DNA from: Rugalucina vietnamica
Taxonomy: Eukaryota > Mollusca > Bivalvia > Lucinida > Lucinidae
NCBI GenBank assembly: GCA_964017185.1
Contig: OZ024873.1
Coordinates: forward strand, 47,788,760-47,852,759
Reading direction: 5' to 3'
Length of the DNA stretch: 64,000 bases
Shown: positions 11,588 through 22,209 of the stretch, in pieces
Layout of the letters: each line of letters opens with the position of its first letter
How positions within the stretch are numbered: position 1 is the first letter of the stretch
Translations under genes and position numbers: made by a program
The notes under the pieces: model-generated
Database searches by the model: none
The model's input: only the letters and a program-made list of their open reading frames with translations
What the model was told of the DNA's origin: nothing

Positions 11588-12202
11588 TGTGTGTGGTGTC
11601 TGTTTGCTTTGGTTTGATTCTTTGTTTGGTAAACTTTCATAATCTATCAAAACCAGATGTCCTTTAAATGTTGAAAAAAGGACAGTATACTTGAAAACGA
11701 CATGTTGACACATCCTGTAGCAAATACATCCCCTTTTCTAGAACCTATTTAAGCCGAAAGAATGAATGTCATTGATTATTCTTCATTTGTTTTAAATGAA
11801 AGAAAAAAAAAATACATGTATCTAAGATACTTGGAAGGTCAATCAGTTTGGAAGCATTGAATTTATAGGAAAGAAAATTTGAGCATGCTGGTATCGGTAA
11901 TACTTTAATGTGCATTTTAATGAACTTCTTGTACACTGAAAATTGATTCATGTATATATATAGTAAAATCATTTAAAGTATTTGCCAAAAATAATTAAGT
12001 TTGAATTTCAAAAAGAAAAATAAAAAAAAAAAAAATGGGATGGCCATGAGAAAAACAGTTTTTAGTGCATTCACAGAATGAATGTGCAGAATATCTCTGT
12101 AAGCTAAACAGCATCTCCCTGTTCATTCCTTGCACTGAATGATTATTGTTCAATATAAAACCAAAAACCTAAAACCTATAAGTTACAAGTTACGTACTTA
12201 CT

Positions 12203-12369
12203 CAGAGGCGGATCCAGGATTTCTGGAAGGGGGGTTCAAATCCATCCAGAGGGGGTTTGTTTTCAACATTTTACTTGATTTGTCATAAATGTCCCCATGA
12301 AATTGAAATAATTTGGTCCCAGAGGGGGGTTCAAGCGAACCACCCGAACCCCCTCTAAATCCGCCACTG
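12203..12369. mobile_element. Short MITE with GGCGGATcc ends
   Basis: Ends CAGAGGCGGATCCAGGA and TAAATCCGCCACTG form an imperfect terminal inverted repeat. Purine- and pyrimidine-rich arms (GGGGGGTTCAAA...GAACCCCCTC) extend the pairing. TTACT occurs immediately outside both ends, a likely 5-bp target duplication. Non-coding, 167 bp. Confidence 0.75.
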
Positions 12370-12401
12370 TTACTTGAAATTTACTTAGTGAGTATTTTTT
12401 T

Positions 12402-12464
12402 TAAGCTGATCTGCAGCTCTGTTTTCACATATAGCAAGAGCAAGTTTTATCATGAAGTGGCTCA
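12402..12464 (+). mobile_element. Family B element, right-end fragment
   Basis: Contains AGCTGATCTGCAGCTCTGTT, then a decayed TTTATCATGAAGTGGCTCA terminus. Only the last quarter of the element survives. Confidence 0.55.
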
Positions 12465-13276
12465 TTAAAAAATTGACCATTCACCCTCAGTCTTGCCTCC
12501 TGTATTCTATTAGCACAAAATTATCTCAAAAACTGACAGCTAAACTAATTTCTTTTTGTTCTCTTTGAGAGAAAACAGCATGCTCCATAATCAGGCACAT
12601 GGATCTATTTAAACCCCATGGAGGGCCTCTCACTGACTCCAGCTATTGGATTTCAATGGTCAGTTTTACTTACTGTGTTTACAAATTTTGACAAACAGGC
12701 TACAGCTGGGATGAAATGCAGTGGAAATGAAAACATATTATAAAGGATTCAGAGGAAATTTTGAGGTATTTGTAAACCATATATATTTCTTGATTTTAGG
12801 GTTTTGTAAGATGTAGTTTGATTATGTTTTAATGACAGTATCTTAGGCAATTATGATAATATTTTATCAAGGTTATTCAAAGATGCTGCTGAGCAGGTTA
12901 GGTTGTTGGAATTTCTGCTTTGAATTTCTTACTGTTAAACTGTTTAAGTTAATTTGATGTGTGGTTCTATGTTTTAATTAAAATTTCAAATGGATTTAAT
13001 TTAATTGTATTTTATTCTTACTTTTGAAAGGTCAGTGTACATGCTCATTATTCATAATATGCCTAGTCATTTTCATCTGGAATTTTAAGAGAGAAGAAGT
13101 TTTAAACTATATTTAATTTGCTGAAATGACCAACACAAAATGAGATTTAATCAATTATGTGCAGTTTCACTTTGAAATTAAATTCAATTTCATTGAATTT
13201 TAGTTTAAAAAGATCGAAATTCAAATCAATTTAATTTTTGCCATATAATTGACTTTTTAAATAGAATCAATTTCTG
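12465..13276. other. AT-rich intergenic sequence
   Basis: No gene or repeat supported. The section 13140..13260 is nearly all A, T and short AATTTAATT words. Confidence 0.45.
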
Positions 13277-13485
13277 GGCGAAAACAAAGGCGCAGATAAG
13301 CTTCGCAGTAACTGCGAAGCTGATCAGTGCCTTTGTTTTCACTACTCGGAAAGCACAGTTCCTCTTCTACTTATAAATTCGTAATTTCAAGCTTCTACAT
13401 GTAGCTCTTTTCTGTAACTGTACAGGTCGGTTTGTGTCGGGCCTGGTCGGAAACCACATTGTTGGTTTTTCCATGAGGCGGCTCA
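13277..13485 (-). mobile_element. Family B element, inverted, left end missing
   Basis: Begins inside the element at GGGCGAAAACAAAGGCGC and ends with an intact GAGGCGGCTCA. The core is GCTTCGCAG...CTGCGAAGC. Confidence 0.78.
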
Positions 13486-14206
13486 TTTATTTAAACTGGC
13501 CAGTGTGAATCACAATAGAATCTGAATTTTAATGAACATAATTCATTACCTGACTTCAACTATTTGTTTAAATATAACATTGGAGTATTTTCATTTTGTT
13601 TTAATTTGTGAACTCAAATTTCAAATGGCGTTGTAAAACTAAAATTCTGTAAAACATATTTTTAGGATTGCGTAAATATGCGTTGTTATCATGTGCATGC
13701 ATTATTATTATATAAGCCAGGTCATGAATGAACCTTCTTTTGCATGTGGGAAAACAAAGACACAGATCAGCAGCATTTTAACCTCTTATTCCTAAATCTG
13801 TAATGCTTGTAGCATGTATGCATGGCCTTAAGCTGACTTTGTCTTATCCTTGAAACAGTTTTTCTCGTAACAAATGTCAGGCAATTGCGCTAACAGACCA
13901 CTATGGCTCTTTATGTTTTTCATTTTATCCACGATGATGTCCAGTTTCCGTTATGGCATCATTGTGTAGGCTGGAGAAAACATCATTAATTTTCAATACC
14001 ATCCCTGTTGACATTTGGGAATTGAAAAAATACGGCAGCGAAAATCCATTGTTTCATTTTCACACAAAATCGGAACATTGGCGAAAACTGTTAAAACTGT
14101 TGAAAATGTCAAATTAAAAATCTCAATTATTGGCCTGATCAATTACCACTTCTTTGGTATTACCGTTAATGAAAGTCTATTTGTACTGCATCTATTGACT
14201 TTCATA

Positions 14207-14443
14207 TGAGCCGCATCGTGAGAAAACCGGTCTTCGGGGTTTCCGACCAGGTGCGACACAAATCGGTCTGTACAGTCACAGGAGCAGGCTAGATATTTGA
14301 AATTTTGGCTATGAGTAGAAGAGGAATTATACTATCCGAGTAGCGAAAACAAAGGCGCTGATCAGCTTCGCGGTTACCGCGAAGCTGATCTGCGCCTTTG
14401 TTTTCGCCTAAGCAAAAATCCGGTTTTCTCACGATGCGGCTCA
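14207..14443 (+). mobile_element. Family B element, full length, GATG-type ends
   Basis: Ends TGAGCCGCATCGTGAGAAAA and TTTTCTCACGATGCGGCTCA are perfect inverted repeats of at least 20 bp. The flanks are TA on both sides. One of the best-preserved copies. Confidence 0.92.
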
Positions 14444-14879
14444 TATTGATCTTGAAGGACTTGATAAAACTAATTAAAGTAGGAGAGTCTGTTTGAAATT
14501 TTACTTAGAAACACTGGCAGTCCAGCTGCTTTGGTCAGTAAAAGCATTAGAAATGCAAAATGGCAGCCGTATAGTCAATCTGAAGAAAAACAGATTGCCC
14601 ATTTAATACTGGCAGATTACTTTAAATGATTAAAACAGAGATATTCAAGGTATGTCTGACATTTTTATCTTATTAATGGAAAATTATTGTTCTTTGTGAT
14701 TTCAAAAAGAACTTTCTTATCAGCTTGAATTGTTGTTTTTTTTCTTTTTTTTCACTGGAATTATTCTGATTATTTACATTGTAAAATGTAGCTTTTGTAA
14801 ACCTAAGCCACTACATAACATATTCAACAAATTGTATGCAAATTCTGGCTTCCCACAGCCAGAGCATAATAATGTTCAG

Positions 14880-15022
14880 AGATGGTTGCGCTCATACTAT
14901 TAGCTTCCTTTGAATTGGTTAAGCCATTTGCCATGTTTGTTCGATTCTGTGCTTTTCCAGTCTTTATTCCAAGGGCCTTGTCTCCATATAGCCTTAGCTG
15001 TTGAGTGGAACTTTAAAAAGAT
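14880..15022 (+). mobile_element. Old tRNA-like SINE (family S), decayed
   Basis: GGTTAAGCCATTTGCC and TGTTCGATTCTGTGCTTTTCC align with other family S copies at 31735 and 34795. The downstream CTTGTCTCCATATAGCCTTA matches the 34795 and 31735 copies. Boundaries are approximate. Confidence 0.5.
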
Positions 15023-15053
15023 GTATTAGCAGCATCTGATATTGTAATGGTAT

Positions 15054-15245
15054 AAGGGAGATAATTCAATGCTCTACAATTAAATTAAAGAGAGTAAGGG
15101 AGATAATCACTTTTCACTTGGAAGAGAAAATGTTTAATTTCTGCCAGATCTGCCTTCATTACTTATGAAATAACTTATTAACCTGGCATTCATGGTCAGT
15201 TTGCAATATATTTATCTGAAATTGGTTCTTATGTTAGGGAGATAA
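15054..15245 (+). repeat. Cluster of three GGGAGATAA words
   Basis: AAGGGAGATAA occurs at 15054 and 15096 and TAGGGAGATAA at 15235, all on the same strand within 200 bp. GGGAGGTAA forms occur at 7465 and 43243. Function unknown. Confidence 0.6.
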
Positions 15246-16113
15246 TCTGTTACAAATGATAACTTTTACTGGTTTCAGAAGAGTTTACTAGATGATAAAC
15301 AGAATAAATGTTTCCTTTTCCTTGATTTACCACCATAATTTATGTTTAAACTTTTATATAAACTATTATGACATTTGATATAAATGACCTGTTACATTTT
15401 TTTCTATGACAAAATTTATCTTTTTCTATAATATTAACATCCTTGAGAAAATGATGAGCCCAAAATGTAGGTCATAAGAGTCTGTGTTTTTATGTGGGTT
15501 ACAAGAATCAGTGTTTTTATGTGGGTTTAATTCTTGAAATATTCTAACTCAAGTATTCTGAAAGAATTTATTGAATTTAAGTCAACAGAATGCGCATGGT
15601 TTATTTTCCATGTTCAAATGCTTCGTATTTGAACAAAAAACAACTATGAACAGATGGCTTCAATTTAAACTGCAGATGAATTTCTGATAATATTTAAATT
15701 AGGACTTTTTTTTAAACAAAACTTGATTAAAAGAATTGTAAGAGCTGTTTCTGCGATTCTGAACATTGTTCAATTGAATTGAATTAACCTCCATTAAGAG
15801 AGAAGGGCAGCAAAAGCAAATATGTTAACATTGGCAAAGCATTTAGTTTGAACAATATTTTAGAGAGTAAAATGTTGCCCCCAAAGCCCCCAATGCTAGC
15901 CACCTCATGTCTATGGATGAGGGCACTCAAATTAGAATTTTCTAATCAGAATATTTGTTTGTCCCTAGCATACGAAATACTAAAAATTCATTTTTTCTCT
16001 CTCTGAATACAGTATGTCTATGTGATGGTTCTTGTGACTTCTTTAAAATATGTGTAAGAAAACAAAAGACATATGTGGTGACTGAAGCCGCTCCTATTCT
16101 GGAGTATAATATA
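15246..16113. other. Intergenic sequence
   Basis: No gene supported. A short direct repeat, GTCTGTGTTTTTATGTGGGT / ATCAGTGTTTTTATGTGGGT, lies at 15480..15526. Confidence 0.45.
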
Positions 16114-16349
16114 TGAGCCGCCACATGGGAAAACAAACAATCTGCTTAGGTGAAAACAAAGGCACAGATCAGCTTTGCAGTAACCGCAAAGCTGATCAGC
16201 GCATATGTTTTCGCTACACGGATAGTACAATTCCTCTATTTTCTAAATCCAAAATTTCAAGCCTCTAACCATCTTCTTTGACTGTACAGCCCAGTTTGTG
16301 TCGGACCTGGTCATAACCCAAATTGTTGGTTTTCTCACACACAGACTCA
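16114..16349 (-). mobile_element. Family B element, inverted, GCTTTGCAG core variant
   Basis: Left end TGAGCCGCCACATGGGAAAA, right end TTTTCTCACACACAGACTCA, TA on both flanks. The stem reads GCTTTGCAG...CCGCAAAGC: both arms changed at the same pair (C to T and G to A) relative to the common form. Confidence 0.85.
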
Positions 16350-17401
16350 TATGTAAATTACACATGGAATCTGGCAGAGTTTCTGGTCAGCATTTAGCTG
16401 TGTAAATTGGCTAAATCTATATTGGAATCTCGCCTCTTATCTATTCATAAGATTTCCTACATGGCTCTCTTCTACATTTCAAGCACCAGATATCTTTAAT
16501 ACTCTGGTAATGAGAATTTGGCTCAAATTTGCTAATCTTTACTGGTCATTCGGTTGCCATGGAGATGGTCAATTAAAATTCAATACCAGATCTGTCAGAG
16601 AGCTTTGGGAGTATTGGAGATTGTTAGGATTATACCAAATCTTGAAAGCAGAGAATTGATTGTAGAAAAATTAGTAATTAGAAACAGGAGGATGAATGTT
16701 TGAGGCATTGCAAGAAGAAAATCTGCATTACTGCAGCAAAGAGAGAAGGTGCGTCGTTGCTTTTCTCAACTAGAAAGAGAGCTCCTGATAAAATCGGGAG
16801 CTCTCTTGTTATTTGGGAAAGGTCCCAAACTTTGCTGACCAAATCATGGCTGTTAAGACACTGAACTTGAACAAGCTAGGACTGAATGATTGAAAAAGAT
16901 TTTTTTCATTGACAGGCATAAGCTGCATTCTGAACAATAGAAAACTTTTAGCAAGAAGAACAGATAACATAAAAATCTGGCATAAAAATGGTTTATAATT
17001 TGATTTCTTGTTCAAGAAAACCTTGTGTTTAGGTAGCAGATTAACACAGGATTTTGTGGTAAAAATAGAGAAAATAGTATTCAAGTTTCTAGATGTCAGA
17101 ATAATTAATACTTCTGTTTAAAGCCGGTGCAGTACATACAAATATAATGTCTGATTTTTCAACCTATTTGAACCCAAATCTTCTCTGCCTGTTTTGGATA
17201 TACATGTACTGTGATCTTCAAAAACAGTCATGCTGGTATATGCAGGCTGATCTACAGTTTTGTAATTCACATTTTATAAAACAATAATTTGTTTTAAATA
17301 ACATTAGTTTATCTGAGAAGTGGCTTGTTTAGAAAAAAGGGTGGTGCTAAAATACATGGCATTCAGCAAGGTGAATTGATTACAATTTCCAAGATTTGTT
17401 T
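16350..17401. other. Intergenic sequence upstream of the zinc-finger gene
   Basis: No coding sequence supported. The ORF at 16809..17084 on the minus strand has no recognisable domain. This may be intron if the zinc-finger gene has a distant upstream 5' exon. Confidence 0.4.
16775..16807. other. Short stem-loop
   Basis: AAGAGAGCTCCTGAT pairs with ATCGGGAGCTCTCTT (14 of 15 positions, the exception being a G-T wobble) around a 3-nt AAA loop. It stands alone, with no repeat copies seen in the window. Too short for a miRNA precursor. Confidence 0.6.
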
Positions 17402-17614
17402 AAGCCGATAGCTGAGGAAACACACCACTGAGGTTTCTGACCAGTATAGACTTAAACAAGCTGCTCAGTTATGTACATGTAGATCATGTAGATTTTAGAG
17501 AGAACAGAAATTGAGTACTATCTAATCAGTGAAGCAAAAAAGATGCTGGTTGCTCATTGCTGATCAGTGCCAAATTAGCATAGAATCAGTCAGGTTTCTG
17601 CAAACTGAGGCTCA
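17402..17614 (+). mobile_element. Family B element, heavily decayed
   Basis: Traces remain: GCCGATAGCTGAGGAAA at the left, GGTTTCTGACCAG, ACTATCTAATCAGTGAAGC, TGCTGATCAGTGCC and a terminal GAGGCTCA. The hairpin core is largely gone. A fragment of another core (AGCACAGGTCAGC ... TCTGATCTGCATTTC) follows at about 17785..17845. Confidence 0.45.
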
Positions 17615-17892
17615 TTGCCAGTGTAGGTGGCAATCATGTTTGTTAGAAGTGAATTTATTGTCATGTTCATGGCAAATTAACAGACCTTTTAACTCAATGG
17701 AAGCATGAAGCTGCTGTAAGGTGCAGGAATAAGGTTGAGATATTTTTGGGGGAAAAAGTTATTGATCATGATGGAACATATTGGAACAACAAAAGCACAG
17801 GTCAGCCTACACACGCACAGTCTGATCTGCATTTCTTTTGTACGTAGATAAATGTAAGATATGTACATATGTTTTAGATTGAGTATTAACAT

Positions 17893-17912
17893 ATTTTTCT
17901 GTCTCATTTCAG
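17893..17912 (+). promoter_or_regulatory. 3' splice site before the zinc-finger coding exon
   Basis: A pyrimidine-rich tract, TTTTTCTGTCTCATTTCAG, ends at 17912, 97 nt upstream of the start codon. It implies at least one upstream non-coding exon. An in-frame TAA at 17989..17991 separates it from the ORF. Confidence 0.65.
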
Positions 17913-18009
17913 ATTTGACACCTATGTGAAGCTATGAACCATTCCAGTAGCTAGTCAGTCAGAAATAAACTACGCACAAGTGCACAAGTAAAACTACGCC
18001 AACGGGAGA

Positions 18010-21000
18010 ATGGATGCTTTTATGAAATCTAGTCGACGAAAACAAAGCAAACCAATACGGGTATCACACAATGACGATCCAATGGGACAGTTACAGCCAC
18101 CCCCTCCCACTAATGAGGAGGAATATGTGAATGGAGACAGTATGGATGCTAGTGACTCTGAACATGAAAAGGAAAACGAAATGCAAAACTCAAATACATC
18201 CCTGAATAGTAAGAATTCTGAATCATTCCCACCACTGGACCTAGTGAAGAAGCCGGTATCGGACATGGGGGATCCTAGTCCTCTAAATCTGGCACGGGAC
18301 ATGTCAATGAGCTCATACTTGACTCCATATCATAGACTGGGTAGTGAATTCCTGAAGGGTACGAGTAACTTTGTTTCGAATGGAGACAGTAACAATGTGT
18401 TAGATGGGGAGAACAATGTGGATAAGAATGGACATGATACGGTTGATGGTGAAATAACGGATAGAAAAAGTGATGAGGAAAATAATGGTGAAAAAAAGGA
18501 TCGCTCGGGAATATTTCATCCGGACGCGTACTGTGACCTGTGCGATAAAGAGTTCTGTAATAAGTACTTTCTGAAGACTCATAAGGCTAATAAACACGGC
18601 ATATATGAGAACAATACGTCACCATTTCCACCCAGTGTAAATCCACTGCCTCCTAGCTTAGTATTACCACAGGACTCTTACTCAAACTTGCCACTAAAAT
18701 TGAACTTGGATTTTCCTCTACCTTCTCTGAAATCAATGCCAGGTTCTGCCAAATCTCCACCAACCATGGTGCCACGTGATCCGGTGGGCCCACGGGATCC
18801 CCTTACTCGAGAGCCAGTGTTGTCAAGGGAGCCACCTCCGTCTCCACTGAGGCAGACACCACCAGCGACTCAACCTCTAAGCCAGACTCCGACAAAACGA
18901 CCTGGATCACCTCTGCTTTCATCTTCTGCACAGAAACCTAGAGTCTCAACTGACGTTACATCCAACGACTCCAAGTCCACATCAAGCTCTGTGAGTCAAG
19001 ACATGGAAGATTTCTGCGAGATCTGCCAGAAACATTTTTGCAACAAGTACTACCTCAAGAAGCACAAGAACGACGTTCACGGGATCCCTCCTCCTGATGC
19101 GCCTCTGTTGGGAGGCAAACGTGGGGGTCGACCGCCGAACTCGGAAACCAAGCTACCTGCTTCATCTACAGAATCACCGCTAATACCTCACTCTCTTGCC
19201 AATATGCCTGGTCTGCCAAACATGCCTGGTGTCATGGTGTTGAACCCGTTCTTGCCACCCATGCTGATCCCGGCTGGTTCCCTGATGTCCCAGCCCCACC
19301 AGCTTCCACCAAGACCACCACACCTACCTGTGATCAGTTCGTCTCAACCCCTGTCCAGCTCATCATACCCGTTCTCATCATCTCTCCCCGTCACATCATC
19401 CAGTGACATGAAGTCGCTGTCACCCGGATCCACATCAGCTACCTCACCCTCCCCAGCTCCGGGACCGTTCTCCGTCGAGGCCCTACGCAACATGGGGATT
19501 CCTATTCCAGACGGTGTCAGTCCTAGCGAAGCCCTTCGCACCCTGGGGCTCATCAGCCCAGATGGTCAAATTCCAAGTGACTCATTCCGGGGAATGGGCG
19601 TGTTGAATGCAGAAGCATTCTGTGACATTTGCCGAAAGGAATTCTGTAACAAGTATTTCCTCAAGATTCACAAAGCCAATAAGCATGGAATTTTCATGGA
19701 TGAGCCTATTCTTCCCATGTCATTGAGTTCCGCCATGCCTCCAAAACCTAGTGACCTAACCGCGAATACCTCAGAGAAAGATGATTCTTCAAAGGAGAAG
19801 GATCAGCCGAAAGATGCTCGTGACATGAAGCCAGAAACTAGTCCAAAAGCTGCCACCACGCCAGTGTCTCAGCCACAAGACTCGTACATGACATACTGTA
19901 ATTTGTGTAGCCAAGAATTTGCCAGTAAATATGCGTATAGAATTCACAGGATTCAAGCACATGGCATGATAAATGAAAGCTTTAATGAAGCTGAACTAGC
20001 TGAAGAAGCATTTAGACTTCATAATGGTGAACTACCTAAACATATTAGTGCAAAGATTGCTGAAGAAATCGCGATGATGGAAAGAAATTCTGAAGCTGGG
20101 TTCTCAACAATGTTCGGAAGTATGGTGGCAGCAAAGCTGGCTGATCGCGTGAACTGTGATATTTGTAATAAAGAACTGTGCAATAAATATTTTTTGAAAG
20201 CCCATAAGCTTAAAGTTCATGGTATTGATACAGCAGTGCTTGAGAAATCACCAAAACCGGGCACTCTTCCCAGCGAGAGGATGTTCGACGCTAAGCTAGA
20301 CTTCAGTCCATCATCAGCTGCTAGTCGCCTAGATTTCAGCAACATCGCCAGGACATTTAATCTCAAACCAGAATCAAAAGACAGAACCAGCCCGAAACCA
20401 CCACCATCATCAGGGTCGTCTCTTGACCTTTCATCATCAAGCATCGAGAAACCATCAAATGAGGCTCTTGTGAAGTTGGGAATGGATCCTGAGGCATACT
20501 GCGAAATCTGCAAGAAAGAATTTTGCAGCAAGTACTTCCTGAGAACCCACAAGCAAAATATTCATGGAATACCTCCAAAAACGGAATCGTCAGATTCATT
20601 GAGAGCATCGATGCCATCCCTATCATCACTGCCAGCGTTCAGTACAGCGCCACATCTCGCTTTGTCAGCTCCGTTGTTGCCGTCACCGCTGCCTCTGTTG
20701 TCAGGGCAACCATCGCCAGCTGGGGGATATTCTCAAATGAAACCAATGAATTTATCCTCAAGTGGCAGTAGCAGCAGTGGAAAATCTCGGAGTAGAGTTG
20801 AAAGATCAGATCCTTCAAACCCTAACTGGAAATGGAAAGAACCTCAGAATTCAGCACGCGTAACTTGTGACCTGTGCAGTAAAGAACTGTGTAATAAGTA
20901 TTTCCTAAGAACTCATAAACTGAATAAGCACGGTATACCACTGGAAGATCAGTCACCAACAGGAAGCCAGACAATGTCTCCCTCTACCTCAGATATTGAA

Positions 21001-22209
21001 ACGTCGAGTAATTCTTCAATGCCAACTGACCTTACGTTAAAGGAAAAGAGCAGACTCAGTCCTAAACTAAATCTTGAAAATTCAAAACTGTTCACAAACA
21101 TTAAGCCAGATGATAAGTTTGACAATCCTATAGCATTTTCCGAGGCTTTGAATCTGAAACTTAAAACGGAAAATGATCGCTATTACCAGAATCAGTATTC
21201 AGAGACTTGCCATTTATGTGACAGACGTTTCAAAAGCTCAAAATGGCTGAAACAACATATTTTGAAGGATCATGCTGGGCTTACTGCGCTTTCACCAACG
21301 ATGGAAAAAGCGTTCAACTTGGGTATGCCAGGAAATCGCTTCGCTCCCTTGGAACTGCGTACCTGTTCTGTTTGTAGTATCGTGTTCCCTAGTGAAATGT
21401 CCATGCAGTTACACATGATTCAAGAACATAATGCTCAGGTCACAATCAAAACTGACTCTCATTCGCCAACATTCGTGAACGTTAACGGTGACGTACAGGG
21501 CAGTAGCTCAGGGATAAGTAAGAAATACGCTCTGAAACGTCATTCCACATTCTCGCTGAAGCAGAAAATGTATAGTTGCTCGGTATGTAGCCAAAAAAGC
21601 AAGTGGCTGTCAAAAATACTCTCTCATGAAAGACAAGTTCACGGAATTAAACATGACTTGAAGAAGTTCCGTTGTTCTAGTTGTCGTAAGGTATTCCGAA
21701 ATGAGAACGTTTATAAGAAACACATGATGATGTGCCACGGGAACTACTCATTCACAGATCTTGAGCAGGCTAAGAAGTATAGTTGTACAACGTGTGGCCA
21801 ACGATTTCCATCTCTCATTTCGTGCCACTTGCATATACGACGTGACCACATTCGGAGACGGAGCTTCCATATTAACAATCAAATTTCGGATAAGTACTCA
21901 TGTTCGCAGTGTGGTTTCGTTACGAGGTATAAGAAGCAGCTTCAACGTCATACGCTGCGCTCTCACAGCAAGTCGCAAAATGTCTCAGATATGGATGACG
22001 TGTATTCAGGGAAAAATAACAATTTGCCACTTCATGCCGAAGTACATGATTCTAGTCGTGATGAAGATTACGTTATGCAAACATTTAGAATCCAACAGTG
22101 CAATGATGACGGAGTATTTGTGACGTCGGTCGTCGAGATGCCGGTTCTGAAGAGACTGAAAAACACGGCCTCTATCTCATTCCTAGTTACGCCACTCGAG
22201 GGACGTTAA
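18010..22209 (+). CDS. Large C2H2 zinc-finger protein (13 fingers), probable transcriptional co-repressor
   Basis: The ORF encodes 1399 residues with no internal intron. The ATG has a good context (AGAATGG), and an in-frame stop at 17989 excludes an upstream start in this exon. Fingers, all C-x2-C-x12-H-x4-H, begin at Cys 175, 336, 538, 630, 716, 831, 953, 1067, 1119, 1190, 1222, 1259 and 1298. Fingers 1, 2, 3, 5, 6 and 7 share C-x2-C-x-K-[EH]-[FL]-C-[NS]-K-Y-[FY]-L and end HGI, with an extra invariant Cys (for example 183). They are isolated in Pro/Ser-rich linkers, whereas fingers 10-13 form a closer C-terminal group. Residues 7-15, SSRRKQSKP, resemble the NuRD (RBBP4)-binding N-terminus of SALL/FOG/BCL11 proteins, here displaced about six residues from the start. 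PLDLV (75), PLNLA (91), PMNLS (912) and PTDLT (1005) resemble CtBP-binding motifs. By inference it is a nuclear repressor that recruits NuRD and perhaps CtBP. I do not recognise a named orthologue. Confidence 0.95.
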   Translation: MDAFMKSSRRKQSKPIRVSHNDDPMGQLQPPPPTNEEEYVNGDSMDASDSEHEKENEMQNSNTSLNSKNSESFPPLDLVKKPVSDMGDPSPLNLARDMSMSSYLTPYHRLGSEFLKGTSNFVSNGDSNNVLDGENNVDKNGHDTVDGEITDRKSDEENNGEKKDRSGIFHPDAYCDLCDKEFCNKYFLKTHKANKHGIYENNTSPFPPSVNPLPPSLVLPQDSYSNLPLKLNLDFPLPSLKSMPGSAKSPPTMVPRDPVGPRDPLTREPVLSREPPPSPLRQTPPATQPLSQTPTKRPGSPLLSSSAQKPRVSTDVTSNDSKSTSSSVSQDMEDFCEICQKHFCNKYYLKKHKNDVHGIPPPDAPLLGGKRGGRPPNSETKLPASSTESPLIPHSLANMPGLPNMPGVMVLNPFLPPMLIPAGSLMSQPHQLPPRPPHLPVISSSQPLSSSSYPFSSSLPVTSSSDMKSLSPGSTSATSPSPAPGPFSVEALRNMGIPIPDGVSPSEALRTLGLISPDGQIPSDSFRGMGVLNAEAFCDICRKEFCNKYFLKIHKANKHGIFMDEPILPMSLSSAMPPKPSDLTANTSEKDDSSKEKDQPKDARDMKPETSPKAATTPVSQPQDSYMTYCNLCSQEFASKYAYRIHRIQAHGMINESFNEAELAEEAFRLHNGELPKHISAKIAEEIAMMERNSEAGFSTMFGSMVAAKLADRVNCDICNKELCNKYFLKAHKLKVHGIDTAVLEKSPKPGTLPSERMFDAKLDFSPSSAASRLDFSNIARTFNLKPESKDRTSPKPPPSSGSSLDLSSSSIEKPSNEALVKLGMDPEAYCEICKKEFCSKYFLRTHKQNIHGIPPKTESSDSLRASMPSLSSLPAFSTAPHLALSAPLLPSPLPLLSGQPSPAGGYSQMKPMNLSSSGSSSSGKSRSRVERSDPSNPNWKWKEPQNSARVTCDLCSKELCNKYFLRTHKLNKHGIPLEDQSPTGSQTMSPSTSDIETSSNSSMPTDLTLKEKSRLSPKLNLENSKLFTNIKPDDKFDNPIAFSEALNLKLKTENDRYYQNQYSETCHLCDRRFKSSKWLKQHILKDHAGLTALSPTMEKAFNLGMPGNRFAPLELRTCSVCSIVFPSEMSMQLHMIQEHNAQVTIKTDSHSPTFVNVNGDVQGSSSGISKKYALKRHSTFSLKQKMYSCSVCSQKSKWLSKILSHERQVHGIKHDLKKFRCSSCRKVFRNENVYKKHMMMCHGNYSFTDLEQAKKYSCTTCGQRFPSLISCHLHIRRDHIRRRSFHINNQISDKYSCSQCGFVTRYKKQLQRHTLRSHSKSQNVSDMDDVYSGKNNNLPLHAEVHDSSRDEDYVMQTFRIQQCNDDGVFVTSVVEMPVLKRLKNTASISFLVTPLEGR

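Noticed and set aside
16775-16807. Stem-loop considered as a histone-type 3' end or miRNA precursor
   Set aside because: The stem lacks the histone consensus, and at 15 bp it is too short for a miRNA precursor. No histone gene is nearby.
17994-18302. Minus-strand ORFs within the zinc-finger gene (also 18400, 19344, 20217, 20363) and out-of-frame plus ORFs at 20523 and 21761
   Set aside because: Shadow frames of the 1399-residue coding sequence, with no independent signals.
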